IMG/VR virus record: IMGVR_UViG_3300009034_003741 | Location: 1-20,292 of that record | Length of the DNA: 20,292 nt | Origin: a virus | Direction: 5' to 3' (one strand) | Shown here: positions 14,393 to 20,278 of the stretch, piece after piece | How positions within the stretch are numbered: position 1 is the first letter of the stretch | Layout of the letters: each line of letters begins with the position of its first letter | Notes under the pieces: model-generated | The model's input: only the letters and a program-made list of their open reading frames with translations | Database searches by the model: none | Told to the model about the DNA's origin: nothing | Translations under genes and position numbers: made by a program

Positions 14393-14590
14393 CTATTGGA
14401 TGAGGAAAAGCATCGTCTTTTGATAGCTTGCAGTTAGCTCCATGGCCTGTGCTTCATTAAAGCCCTGACGAATAAGGGCAAGATAATACACATGGCAAAA
14501 CTTGGCCAGGGCATCGAAAGATTCATCCAATTCTTCATTGTTTGCCTTATTAAAATATTCCTCGAATTTATCAGTGTCGTCCATGTTCAT
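14393..14590 (-). CDS. Small acidic hypothetical protein (65 aa)
   Basis: 65 aa, acidic N-terminal half (MNMDDTDKFEEYF) and a hydrophobic-aromatic helix (FCHVYYLALIRQGFNEAQAM). Not recognised; the layout resembles small helical phage proteins of unknown role. The ATG at 14590 follows AGAAAGGAAGTGCA, the recurring leader of this region, which supports translation. It ends just before the TTG-start glycosyltransferase, and its stop codon lies inside that gene's ribosome site. Confidence 0.65.
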   Translation of the reverse strand: MNMDDTDKFEEYFNKANNEELDESFDALAKFCHVYYLALIRQGFNEAQAMELTASYQKTMLFLIQ

Positions 14591-14602
14591 TGCACTTCCT
14601 TT

Positions 14603-14959
14603 CTACCGATAGGCAAATTGGCGAACCGCATTGCAGCTCTCGCATTGTTCTCTTTCAGCCTTATTTGGGCGCCCGCAATACCAACATTGCCATTCCAGAG
14701 CAACGCGTTCCGCCTGAACTCGCTGGACATATTCGGCAGATTCAGAGAAAAATATCTCTCCAGCCGAAACGAGTTCCATTGTTACAAGCGGCTGTTCTAT
14801 TATCGATATAGGTCCACCAAAAATATTATCCGGTGCCGATGTCGAACATTCCATCGAGATATTTGCCACATAGCATTTACCATGTATAATTGTCCCGTCA
14901 GGGTATTCCAGCGTCACATAAGTATGTTTCGCCGTCATCATATTTGCTGTTATTGCCAC
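14603..14959 (-). CDS. Protein with C-terminal RanBP2-type zinc finger (118 aa)
   Basis: 118 aa. The N-terminal part is beta-rich (TYVTLEYPDGTIIHGKCYV). The C-terminus fits the RanBP2-type zinc-finger pattern exactly: W90-x-C92-x2-C95-x3-N99-x6-C106-x2-C109. In eukaryotes this fold binds RNA or ubiquitin; in phages such ribbons have no set role (family knowledge). A related but shorter finger is encoded at 16809-16982. Start is GTG at 14959 following AGAAAGGGCTTTC; the tandem ATGs six and seven codons later are alternatives. The gene lies between a tiny membrane protein and a small acidic protein in the glycosylation operon. Confidence 0.7.
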   Translation of the reverse strand: MAITANMMTAKHTYVTLEYPDGTIIHGKCYVANISMECSTSAPDNIFGGPISIIEQPLVTMELVSAGEIFFSESAEYVQRVQAERVALEWQCWYCGRPNKAEREQCESCNAVRQFAYR

Positions 14960-14970
14960 GAAAGCCCTTT

Positions 14971-15084
14971 CTACACTTGCCCTACCAGATTTCTCATTCT
15001 CCTAATGAAAGAAATGACAAGAATGAGTGGCATTACAATTAGCCCTATCCACGATAGAACTACCAAAAAACCAGAGTAGTCCAT
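14971..15084 (-). CDS. Single-pass membrane miniprotein (37 aa)
   Basis: A 37 aa ORF too short for most gene callers. It opens MDYSGFLVVLSWIGLIVMPL and continues ILVISFIRRMRN, giving one strong transmembrane helix (about 6-27) with a positive patch RRMR after it, so the C-terminus is predicted inside the cell. The ATG at 15084 comes directly after the TAA of the glycosyltransferase and 7 nt after AGGAG, which supports translation. Function unknown: it could anchor a glycosyltransferase to the membrane or be a small lysis or superinfection protein, but there is no motif to choose. Confidence 0.62.
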   Translation of the reverse strand: MDYSGFLVVLSWIGLIVMPLILVISFIRRMRNLVGQV

Positions 15085-15705
15085 TTACGTTCTCCTCGCT
15101 GCGCGGCCAAATAGATGGCCAATAACAGCTCCGCCATTCCATGGGCGCCCGAGAAGCCATACATGCAAAGGAAAAGCAGCCATGGCTCTCAGCATCGCGC
15201 CCTGATCTTGATCGCTAAACTTGCCCCACTCCTGTCTCCAGGAATGGAAAAACTTGTGTACCTGCGGATTCTTTCTGAAAAAGAACACCCCTCCCTGCAG
15301 GGAGAGAATCCGGCGAGATGAGTAAGCATCTATTGTTCTCCAAATCTCCTCTTTGCTGCACTTCCACAAAAAGCCCTCATTTTGTTGCGGCGAGATGGTA
15401 ACGACAAAATCCCATCCATCATCCAGGGGCTTGAAGCCCTTGTGTATAGATTGATAAGGACGTGTATCTGCATCAATATACATGGTATGATCGTATGGAG
15501 AGAGCAGATCGATATTAAGCTTGGCTTGCCTGCCGCCACGATCCTTATCCGGAAACTCAATCCAGTGAACATTGGCATCGGGATAAGGACGGTTGCTAAT
15601 CAGAGAGATTGGATAGTCATTGTAGCGACGAAGAAAGGAGATAGATTGAAAAAACTCATCCCGAGCCCTCTTCCCGTAAGCCACATAGACTATCCCCGCT
15701 GTCAT
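15085..15705 (-). CDS. GT-A-fold glycosyltransferase (DxD)
   Basis: 206 aa stand-alone GT-A domain: GIVYVAYGKRARDEFF (about 4-19), a DxD motif in MYIDADTRP (D78, D80), SLQGGVFFFRK (about 135-145) and FFHSWRQEWGKFSDQDQGAMLRAM (about 152-175, split here into family positions FFHSW and DQGAMLRAM). It is paralogous to the C-terminal half of the 550 aa protein, sharing the DxD, GG and W/DQ blocks in the same order. The start is ATG at 15705, where ATGA overlaps the upstream membrane-protein gene; the longer ORF to 15801 is inside that gene. There is no good ribosome site, so coupling is likely. It would transfer a sugar from a nucleotide donor in a metal-dependent reaction. Confidence 0.8.
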   Translation of the reverse strand: MTAGIVYVAYGKRARDEFFQSISFLRRYNDYPISLISNRPYPDANVHWIEFPDKDRGGRQAKLNIDLLSPYDHTMYIDADTRPYQSIHKGFKPLDDGWDFVVTISPQQNEGFLWKCSKEEIWRTIDAYSSRRILSLQGGVFFFRKNPQVHKFFHSWRQEWGKFSDQDQGAMLRAMAAFPLHVWLLGRPWNGGAVIGHLFGRAARRT

Positions 15706-15917
15706 GACAACAACTTGAAAAAGACAGATAAAATGACCCATAGTGGTAATGAGATAGGCCAAAACACGCTCAGACCCAGGATGAAAACAATAGAAAAGCA
15801 ACCTTCTTTTATTCCCTGCTTCGCGACGACGTATGCGGTGAATATAACTAACGCAAGCGCAATCGAACTATACCACAAAGTAAACACGAGCCAAAACCAG
15901 AATCCCAAATCCATCAT
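15702..15917 (-). CDS. Small two-pass membrane protein (71 aa)
   Basis: 71 aa, almost entirely hydrophobic: one helix at about 6-32 (WFWLVFTLWYSSIALALVIF), a short polar loop with VAKQGIKEG, and a second helix at about 41-68. The ATG at 15917 overlaps the previous stop (ATGA) and has GAGAAAGGAAAAAGAGCA upstream; a second ATG follows directly. Two-helix proteins of this size include holins and small flippase or anchor subunits, but no lysin is adjacent and no specific motif is present, so the role is open. Confidence 0.68.
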   Translation of the reverse strand: MMDLGFWFWLVFTLWYSSIALALVIFTAYVVAKQGIKEGCFSIVFILGLSVFWPISLPLWVILSVFFKLLS

Positions 15918-16156
15918 TGCTCTTTTTCCTTTCTCTCAAATGACCAATATCCATTGGCGATCAGTTCGTCAATGAATTTGCCAAGACATCTGAGACTGCA
16001 GATATGAAAATTGTCACTACCGATGCTGTAAATGAAGACTGGCATAAATTCCCGATCTATTCCACCCCCACTTTCCATGGTGATATGCATCCATGGATTA
16101 TCTCCCGGCCCCTGCTTCTTGAGGCAGATATTGCAAATTATCTGTGCAACTTTCAC
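15914..16156 (-). CDS. Small Cys-rich, probably zinc-binding protein (80 aa)
   Basis: 80 aa with C8-x2-C11 near the N-terminus and H51-I-C53-x3-C57 in a HICSLRCLGKF segment, a plausible zinc site of the treble-clef type where a chain binds metal between a knuckle and a helix. The end is charged (FERKEKEQ). Start is GTG at 16156 after TAGGTAAAA. It sits directly behind the 223 aa protein and overlaps the membrane-protein gene by 4 bp. Similar small HxCSxxC proteins occur in phages with unknown function. Confidence 0.65.
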   Translation of the reverse strand: MKVAQIICNICLKKQGPGDNPWMHITMESGGGIDREFMPVFIYSIGSDNFHICSLRCLGKFIDELIANGYWSFERKEKEQ

Positions 16157-16162
16157 TTTTAC

Positions 16163-16834
16163 CTACCAATCATCAGCACTACTGAGATAATTCGGATCAG
16201 TCCAATTGGGCGGAAGGGCAAGGATAAGTGGTTTTGTCCTATAGATTGCCCTCAGAAGCGCATGGTGTATAGAAGGTGATCGTCCTTTCTCTTCTTCCCA
16301 TGCCCCTATCATTGCGCGAGTATCCCCGCATCGCTTAACGAACATCAAGCTTGGATTGTACAATGGGATACGGAGATCTCCGATTAGATCGGCGGTTAAG
16401 TCCCGATCCTCCAGAGTGCCAGTATTGTTTGCCATGATATCATATTTCATAAGTGGACAAGCAACCTGCCAAATTTCAAGGAAGTTGAATCCGACCGATA
16501 ATAGTTCTTTTCTCAGCATGATTTTCGGATCCCAGATGAGCGTAAGCTCCCAGGGCAAAAGTGGACCATCAATAGCGGTGGGGATGGGATCCCCATTTCC
16601 ATCCTGAGAAAGGACGTTCCTGCCAATGCCAGGTTTGTCCATTATCCTAACGCCAAAATCATCACCGACAAACTCTCTGATCTTTGCCTTCGGATCGAAC
16701 GCTTCTCCTTCGGCAATCCATCGCAGGGCGGTAGACTTTCCTACTGCAACCCAATCCCCTGGATGATATGCGCGAAGCTTGCCATGGCGCTCAATATTCT
16801 TGAGCGTTTTAAGTTGAACCCATCGATCTGCCAA
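16163..16834 (-). CDS. Hypothetical protein, possibly a divergent glycosyltransferase (223 aa)
   Basis: 223 aa. The N-terminal part has a beta-rich segment GKLRAYHPGDWVAVGKSTAL (about 19-38) followed by a helix, a module I associate with small phage structural or neck-region proteins but cannot name. The C-terminal part (YNPSLMFVKR, MIGAWEEEK, IHHALLRAI, LALPPNW) loosely follows the order of blocks seen at the end of the two GT-A proteins of this window, where a GG/FRK strand, a Trp helix and a DQ/H-LLRA helix occur, so a degenerate GT-A domain is possible (inference). No DxD is obvious. The start is TTG at 16834 after GAAAGGAAATATC; longer readings to 16945 overlap the zinc-finger gene. Confidence 0.6.
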   Translation of the reverse strand: MADRWVQLKTLKNIERHGKLRAYHPGDWVAVGKSTALRWIAEGEAFDPKAKIREFVGDDFGVRIMDKPGIGRNVLSQDGNGDPIPTAIDGPLLPWELTLIWDPKIMLRKELLSVGFNFLEIWQVACPLMKYDIMANNTGTLEDRDLTADLIGDLRIPLYNPSLMFVKRCGDTRAMIGAWEEEKGRSPSIHHALLRAIYRTKPLILALPPNWTDPNYLSSADDW

Positions 16835-16982
16835 GATATTTCCTTTCAGTGCGTTTAGGGGCATTACAGGCAGTACATTTATAACCTGCATTTGCCGAGC
16901 TACAATACCAACAGTGCCACCATGTAATGGCAAAAGGCTTGGCATTTTTCCAATATGTACTTATGCCGCCAAACCGTCCCAT
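16809..16982 (-). CDS. 57-aa zinc-finger miniprotein
   Basis: A 57 aa ORF starting at the ATG at 16982, which shares its A with the preceding stop (TAATG); AGAAAGGAA lies upstream. The sequence contains W22-x-C24-x2-C27-x3-N31-x4-C36-x2-C39, close to the RanBP2-type zinc-finger pattern and resembling the C-terminus of the 118 aa protein at 14603-14959 (both read CWYC ... CNA). The tail is basic (APKRTERKYLGR), suggesting nucleic-acid contact (inference). It overlaps the next gene's TTG start by 26 bp. The same DNA read in another frame gives only an extension of the 223 aa gene without a ribosome site, so this reading is preferred. Confidence 0.65.
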   Translation of the reverse strand: MGRFGGISTYWKNAKPFAITWWHCWYCSSANAGYKCTACNAPKRTERKYLGRSMGST

Positions 16983-17230
16983 TAGTCAGTATTCCTTTCT
17001 TGCCATTCTTTACATGCCTGCTGAATTTCTTCCAATTGAGCCAGGGCCTCATCATCCGTTCCGCCAGAGCGCATTAGAGAAAAACCCAATTCTGACATTA
17101 CTATATAGAATGGCTTATCTGGATTCTCTTTTATTTTAGAGAGAATCCCCTCGCGACAGCCCTGGGGTATTAGATATCCCCAGAGACGCCCTTCATCTTT
17201 TTCCTGCTGTTTCCGCAAAAATTGTTCCAC
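16982..17230 (-). CDS. Hypothetical protein, first gene of the cargo operon (82 aa)
   Basis: 82 aa, charged and mostly helical (MEQFLRKQQEKDEGRLWG, then PFYIVMSELGFSLMRSGG and DDEALAQLEEIQQACKEWQ). Not recognised. Start is GTG at 17230 with TTAGGAAA 6-7 nt upstream. It lies only about 20 nt behind the predicted transcription start of the sigma-70-like promoter, so it is the leading gene of the operon. It ends in a TAATG overlap with the zinc-finger miniprotein. The position would suit a regulator or assembly helper, but no domain is visible. Confidence 0.65.
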   Translation of the reverse strand: MEQFLRKQQEKDEGRLWGYLIPQGCREGILSKIKENPDKPFYIVMSELGFSLMRSGGTDDEALAQLEEIQQACKEWQERNTD

Positions 17231-17258
17231 GCATATTTCCTAATTGTCTGCTTGTTAT

Positions 17259-17287
17259 ATTTTACTCTATTATTGTCACCTAGTCAA
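17259..17287 (-). promoter_or_regulatory. Sigma-70-type promoter for the downstream operon
   Basis: On the minus strand TTGACT (17287-17282) and TAAAAT (17264-17259) are separated by exactly 17 nt, a near-consensus housekeeping promoter. Transcription would begin near 17252 and reach the GTG of the 82 aa gene after about 20 nt. It follows directly behind the terminator of the capsid genes, so it gives the small-protein and glycosylation genes their own transcription. The spacer is A+T-rich. No operator palindrome is evident. Confidence 0.75.
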
Positions 17288-17312
17288 GAAATTGGTACGT
17301 CTTTAAGGTAAC

Positions 17313-17355
17313 AAAAAACTGCTGCGGGTGACAAGGCGAGTGCCACCCACAGCAG
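17313..17355 (-). terminator. Intrinsic (Rho-independent) terminator after the capsid module
   Basis: On the minus strand CTGCTGTGGGTG (17355-17344) pairs with CACCCGCAGCAG (17330-17319), a 12-bp stem with one G-U pair and a 13-nt loop, followed at once by TTTTTT (17318-17313). This is a textbook intrinsic terminator and ends the scaffold-capsid transcript. Confidence 0.88.
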
Positions 17356-17368
17356 GAAAGGAGGAAAG

Positions 17369-17396
17369 AAGAGGAAGGAAGGGTATCCTTCCTCTT
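17369..17396 (-). other. Perfect 10-bp stem-loop just before the terminator
   Basis: AAGAGGAAGG (17396-17387 read on the minus strand) and CCTTCCTCTT (17378-17369) form a perfect 10-bp stem with an 8-nt loop. No T-run follows, so it is not an independent terminator; together with the next hairpin it makes a tandem structure at the 3' end of the capsid mRNA, likely protecting it from exonucleases (inference). Confidence 0.7.
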
Positions 17397-17417
17397 ATTT
17401 CCAATTTATAGGTTATT

Positions 17418-17885
17418 CTATGTTGGGCTGATGACTTCTGTCCACTCAGTGACACCCACAGGCGGGAATCGCGGAATGATGCCGAACAGGCAGTATGATA
17501 CCACGCACGTATCAACGCCCACGACTGTTCGCAGGCTAACGCAATCGAACTTGTTGGTTACGTCAAGCTGGGCTGTCCGTAGCTCAATGATGCAATCTGA
17601 GTCTGCATCGCCACTCGCCTGAGTAAGCTGGGTGATTGCGTGAGTTGTGGTACCGGCTGTATTGGCAATTACCTTTGCGCCCGTTCCAGCCGTATCTGTC
17701 GCCTGCCGGATGGAGAAATCAAGTGTTGCGCCCGCCCCCATGTCAAGAACGTGGAGGATTGCAACTGCCCGGTGATAGTTCATCAAAGAGACCCATGGTG
17801 AATCATATGTGCCTGCAACAAGAGCGGGCGAGTTCTCGCTGATCAGCAACTTGTGGACCTCGGTGAATCTTTCAGTGTAACTCAT
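17418..17885 (-). CDS. Small phage structural protein downstream of the capsid gene (155 aa)
   Basis: 155 aa, rich in Ala, Thr and Val with alternating beta pattern (SLMNYHRAVAILHVLDMG, GATLDFSIRQATDTAG, then CIIELRTAQLDV). I recognise the layout from small proteins found next to HK97-type capsid genes in siphophages, with the typical WVSL.NY, GATLD and ELRT blocks, but the exact role (decoration, head completion or minor head protein) is not established. The ATG at 17885 follows GAGGAGGTAACCA, one of the strongest ribosome sites in the window, as expected of a structural protein made in quantity. It is the last gene before the terminator. Confidence 0.78.
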   Translation of the reverse strand: MSYTERFTEVHKLLISENSPALVAGTYDSPWVSLMNYHRAVAILHVLDMGAGATLDFSIRQATDTAGTGAKVIANTAGTTTHAITQLTQASGDADSDCIIELRTAQLDVTNKFDCVSLRTVVGVDTCVVSYCLFGIIPRFPPVGVTEWTEVISPT

Positions 17886-17902
17886 TGGTTACCTCCTCAG
17901 TA

Positions 17903-17929
17903 GGAGAGAGTAGGGTTACTACTCCCTCC
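17903..17929 (-). other. Intercistronic stem-loop between capsid and next gene
   Basis: On the minus strand GGAGGGAGTAG (17929-17919) pairs with CTACTCTCTCC (17913-17903): an 11-bp stem with one G-U pair and a 5-nt loop, lying between the capsid stop and the strong ribosome site of the next gene. There is no T-run. It may stabilise the capsid message or adjust the relative expression of the two genes (inference). Confidence 0.65.
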
Positions 17930-17940
17930 CATCAATTAGA

Positions 17941-19242
17941 CTATGTACTCTTGGTGCCCAAGATGACGAAAGGCGATACCTGTGTGGTACCGTCTTGCAG
18001 GGTTAGCGGGGCTGAAAGCCACGGTTGCCCATCCACACGATGTACCATCCGCCAGCTTGTCTCGTCGTAACGCCATCTGTCGAACTGTGTTGACTCGACT
18101 GTCACAGCTTGACGATCACCGAGCAAGTAGTATCTCCAATCTGCCAGAACAACATCGCCGGGTTGGCCGATCACTGGCGTCTTTTCTGTCCAGATAACCG
18201 GAAGTCCAAGCAACGTGCCCGGTACGCCATCTCTGGCATTGGGCTGCCAGATGTACGATGGGTTACCTGTTGGTCCATTCAACTGGATCAGGTCTGCCAT
18301 TGCGGATTGGGTGATAACCCACACACCGTTGCCGGAAGGCAGGAAACTCTCCATCATGTTCGCTAGGTCTGCGAAGCCAATGGCATTGTCTGCCGCACGG
18401 GCAACCGTGATCGTTGCACCTGCATTGATAACACCAAGGGGCTGACCCGCGCCCGTTCCCTGTAGGAATGCGTACTCTTCCATCCAGTTTGCCCCACCGA
18501 CAAATCCCAACTCGCCGGTTAGCAGGGCATCAAGAGAAATAGCCGCATCGTCAACTAGCTCATCGGATGCACGTGTGTATCCGATCAGCTTGTGGGCAGT
18601 CAGGGTGATCTTGCGGAATGCGGCATCGGTTGATGTCTTTTCCGTCGCTTCATCTGCCCAATAGAACTGCATCCCGCCGAACCAGTGAGGAATACCGGCT
18701 GTGGTGCCTGTTTGATCAAGCACTGGGATGGAAACACTTCTACGCCGCATCGGGATAATTGTTGCTCTCTGGCGAACAAAGTTCGACTCGGCCATTATCG
18801 CATAAAGGCGAGCAATGAATTCTGTCGGAACCAGGAACCCACCGGACGCACCAACGTTCTCAACCAGATCCTTCACCTGCGAGACTTTGCCATCCGCATC
18901 GTTGTACCAGTGAAGTCTCTCGTCTTTGTACAGGCCCTTCGACCAAAGCAGGACGCTCTTGATCAGTTCACCGAAATTCTTGAACTCTGGACCCTTTACT
19001 TGCGGCACCATTGCGATAGATGCTTTGGTGCGCTCTGCTTCAATTGCCTTGTCCAGATCCAGGGAGCTCATCTCGACCTCTTTCAGTTGCACGCCACGGG
19101 ATTTTAGATCCTTGGCATCTGTAAGAAGCGCTTCGACTTTCCCCCTATCTTCGGCTGATGCATTCTCATCGCTGAGAATCGCCTTGGCCTGTGCAAAAAG
19201 AGCGTTACTTTCTGCCAGGTATTCTTTCCAAGTCTTTGCCAT
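17941..19242 (-). CDS. Major capsid protein, HK97 gp5-like
   Basis: 433 aa phage major capsid protein of the HK97 fold. Residues 1 to about 90 are a charged coiled-coil delta domain (LAESNALFAQAKAILSDE, EALLTDAKDLKSRG), which in the family assists assembly and is often cleaved. The capsid core begins near residue 125 with the hallmark GASGGFLVPTEF, followed by IPMRRRSVSIPV, LTAHKLIGYTRASDELVDD, the EEYAFLQGTGAGQPLG segment, LLGLPVIWTEKTP and a C-terminal WRMVHRVDGQPWLSAPL block with PFVIL at the end. All parts of the fold appear present. The ATG at 19242 follows TGGAGGTAA. It lies directly behind the scaffold-like gene, the standard HK97-type order; the protease and portal would be upstream, outside the window. 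Confidence 0.95.
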   Translation of the reverse strand: MAKTWKEYLAESNALFAQAKAILSDENASAEDRGKVEALLTDAKDLKSRGVQLKEVEMSSLDLDKAIEAERTKASIAMVPQVKGPEFKNFGELIKSVLLWSKGLYKDERLHWYNDADGKVSQVKDLVENVGASGGFLVPTEFIARLYAIMAESNFVRQRATIIPMRRRSVSIPVLDQTGTTAGIPHWFGGMQFYWADEATEKTSTDAAFRKITLTAHKLIGYTRASDELVDDAAISLDALLTGELGFVGGANWMEEYAFLQGTGAGQPLGVINAGATITVARAADNAIGFADLANMMESFLPSGNGVWVITQSAMADLIQLNGPTGNPSYIWQPNARDGVPGTLLGLPVIWTEKTPVIGQPGDVVLADWRYYLLGDRQAVTVESTQFDRWRYDETSWRMVHRVDGQPWLSAPLTLQDGTTQVSPFVILGTKST

Positions 19243-19243
19243 G

Positions 19244-20278
19244 TTAGTTTACCTCCAAAATGTTCTCAGTTTCGTATTGTTCTGCTTCTATAGATTGAAG
19301 AAGGGCTTTCATTCTTGATGCTTTGGAGGTGGGTGAACTGGCGCCCGGCCCGGCCTCTGTCTTTTCGTTCTCTTCTTCTCTACTACCATCTGTCATAGCA
19401 TTGAGGATGTTCGTGCCCTTGAGGGCGGCGATCACTTTTTCCTCTCTGCCTTCTGGGATAGATATTATCATCGAAATGATAGTATCACTACCTTTTTCAT
19501 CTGAGGTTGGTACAAACTCAAACGAACCCCGGATCCACTCTTCCTTTTCAACGAATTCGATTTCAAGATCGTCACCCTCCCCAGAGGAAGTGTAGGCGAT
19601 TTTGAAATGACCAATGTTGCCGTATTCATCTACTTCCAGGATGATGTAATCAGGATAGATGTCATATACCCAATACCAGATGTCTTCCATCGGTTCTTTG
19701 TATCCGAATTGATCGTGGAAGGCATTACGAATCGCCTTGATGCGATCATACAGGGACTCGCTCTTTGCATTGTAGTATGCCTGTGGATCCCTGGCTCGTA
19801 GATCTATGTCCTTCTCCTCATCCTCTTCTTCGTTGCTCTCTTTCTCTTCCGTGCCTTCTTTCTCCTTATCCCCATCATCCATCTCCTGTTTCTCTTCGAG
19901 TTCGCCTTCTGAATTCTCCTTCTCCTCGTGATCCTCTTCTTTTTCTGTGTCTGCTTCAACATCGCCAGCTTCTTTCTCTTCTCTCTCCCCGTCCGTATCT
20001 CCTCTCTCCTCCGTATCTCCTGTATTGCCTTCTCCTCTCTCGTCACCCTTTTCGTTCTCTTTGCCCTCTTTATCTTTTTCGTCCTTTTCGCCTTTTTCCT
20101 CTTCATCTTCTTTCTCTTTTTCAGACTCACTTATGTTAATGGCAGTAATTTGATCCTCTGCCTCCCCAATAGTAGGATGGCATCCAAGCGTGTCGCCTAC
20201 CTTGCTTCCATCCTCGTCAACCTTGTATACGCAGTACTCCCCATCCTCTTCAAACATATCATACGGTTTTATCTCCAT
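19244..20278 (-). CDS. Acidic scaffold-like capsid assembly protein
   Basis: 344 aa protein directly upstream of the capsid gene, where HK97-type phages carry protease or scaffold functions. Residues 1-49 form a small domain (YCVYKVDEDGSKVG, LGCHPTIGEAEDQI). Residues about 50-158 are a very acidic Glu/Lys/Asp/Gly tract, almost surely disordered. Residues about 163-257 look globular (RIKAIRNAFHDQFGY, DIWYWVYDIYPDYIILEVD, GHFKIAYTSSGEGDDLEIEF), like domains seen in head-maturation proteins. The C-terminus is a short helix after a Pro/Ser linker, as in scaffolds that bind the capsid protein. No protease triad is visible. The ATG at 20278 lies 6 nt after AAGGAG; a TTG two codons upstream is less likely. 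The scaffold role is inferred from position and composition. Confidence 0.68.
   Translation of the reverse strand: MEIKPYDMFEEDGEYCVYKVDEDGSKVGDTLGCHPTIGEAEDQITAINISESEKEKEDEEEKGEKDEKDKEGKENEKGDERGEGNTGDTEERGDTDGEREEKEAGDVEADTEKEEDHEEKENSEGELEEKQEMDDGDKEKEGTEEKESNEEEDEEKDIDLRARDPQAYYNAKSESLYDRIKAIRNAFHDQFGYKEPMEDIWYWVYDIYPDYIILEVDEYGNIGHFKIAYTSSGEGDDLEIEFVEKEEWIRGSFEFVPTSDEKGSDTIISMIISIPEGREEKVIAALKGTNILNAMTDGSREEENEKTEAGPGASSPTSKASRMKALLQSIEAEQYETENILEVN

Noticed and set aside
15382-15975. Plus-strand open frame of 197 codons
   Set aside because: Antisense to the GT-A glycosyltransferase and two small genes with overlapping starts and ribosome sites; no motif in the translation.
19765-20139. 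Plus-strand Leu/Ser-rich and minus-strand Lys/Arg-rich open frames
   Set aside because: Shadows of the repetitive Glu/Lys codons of the scaffold-like protein; low complexity in every frame.
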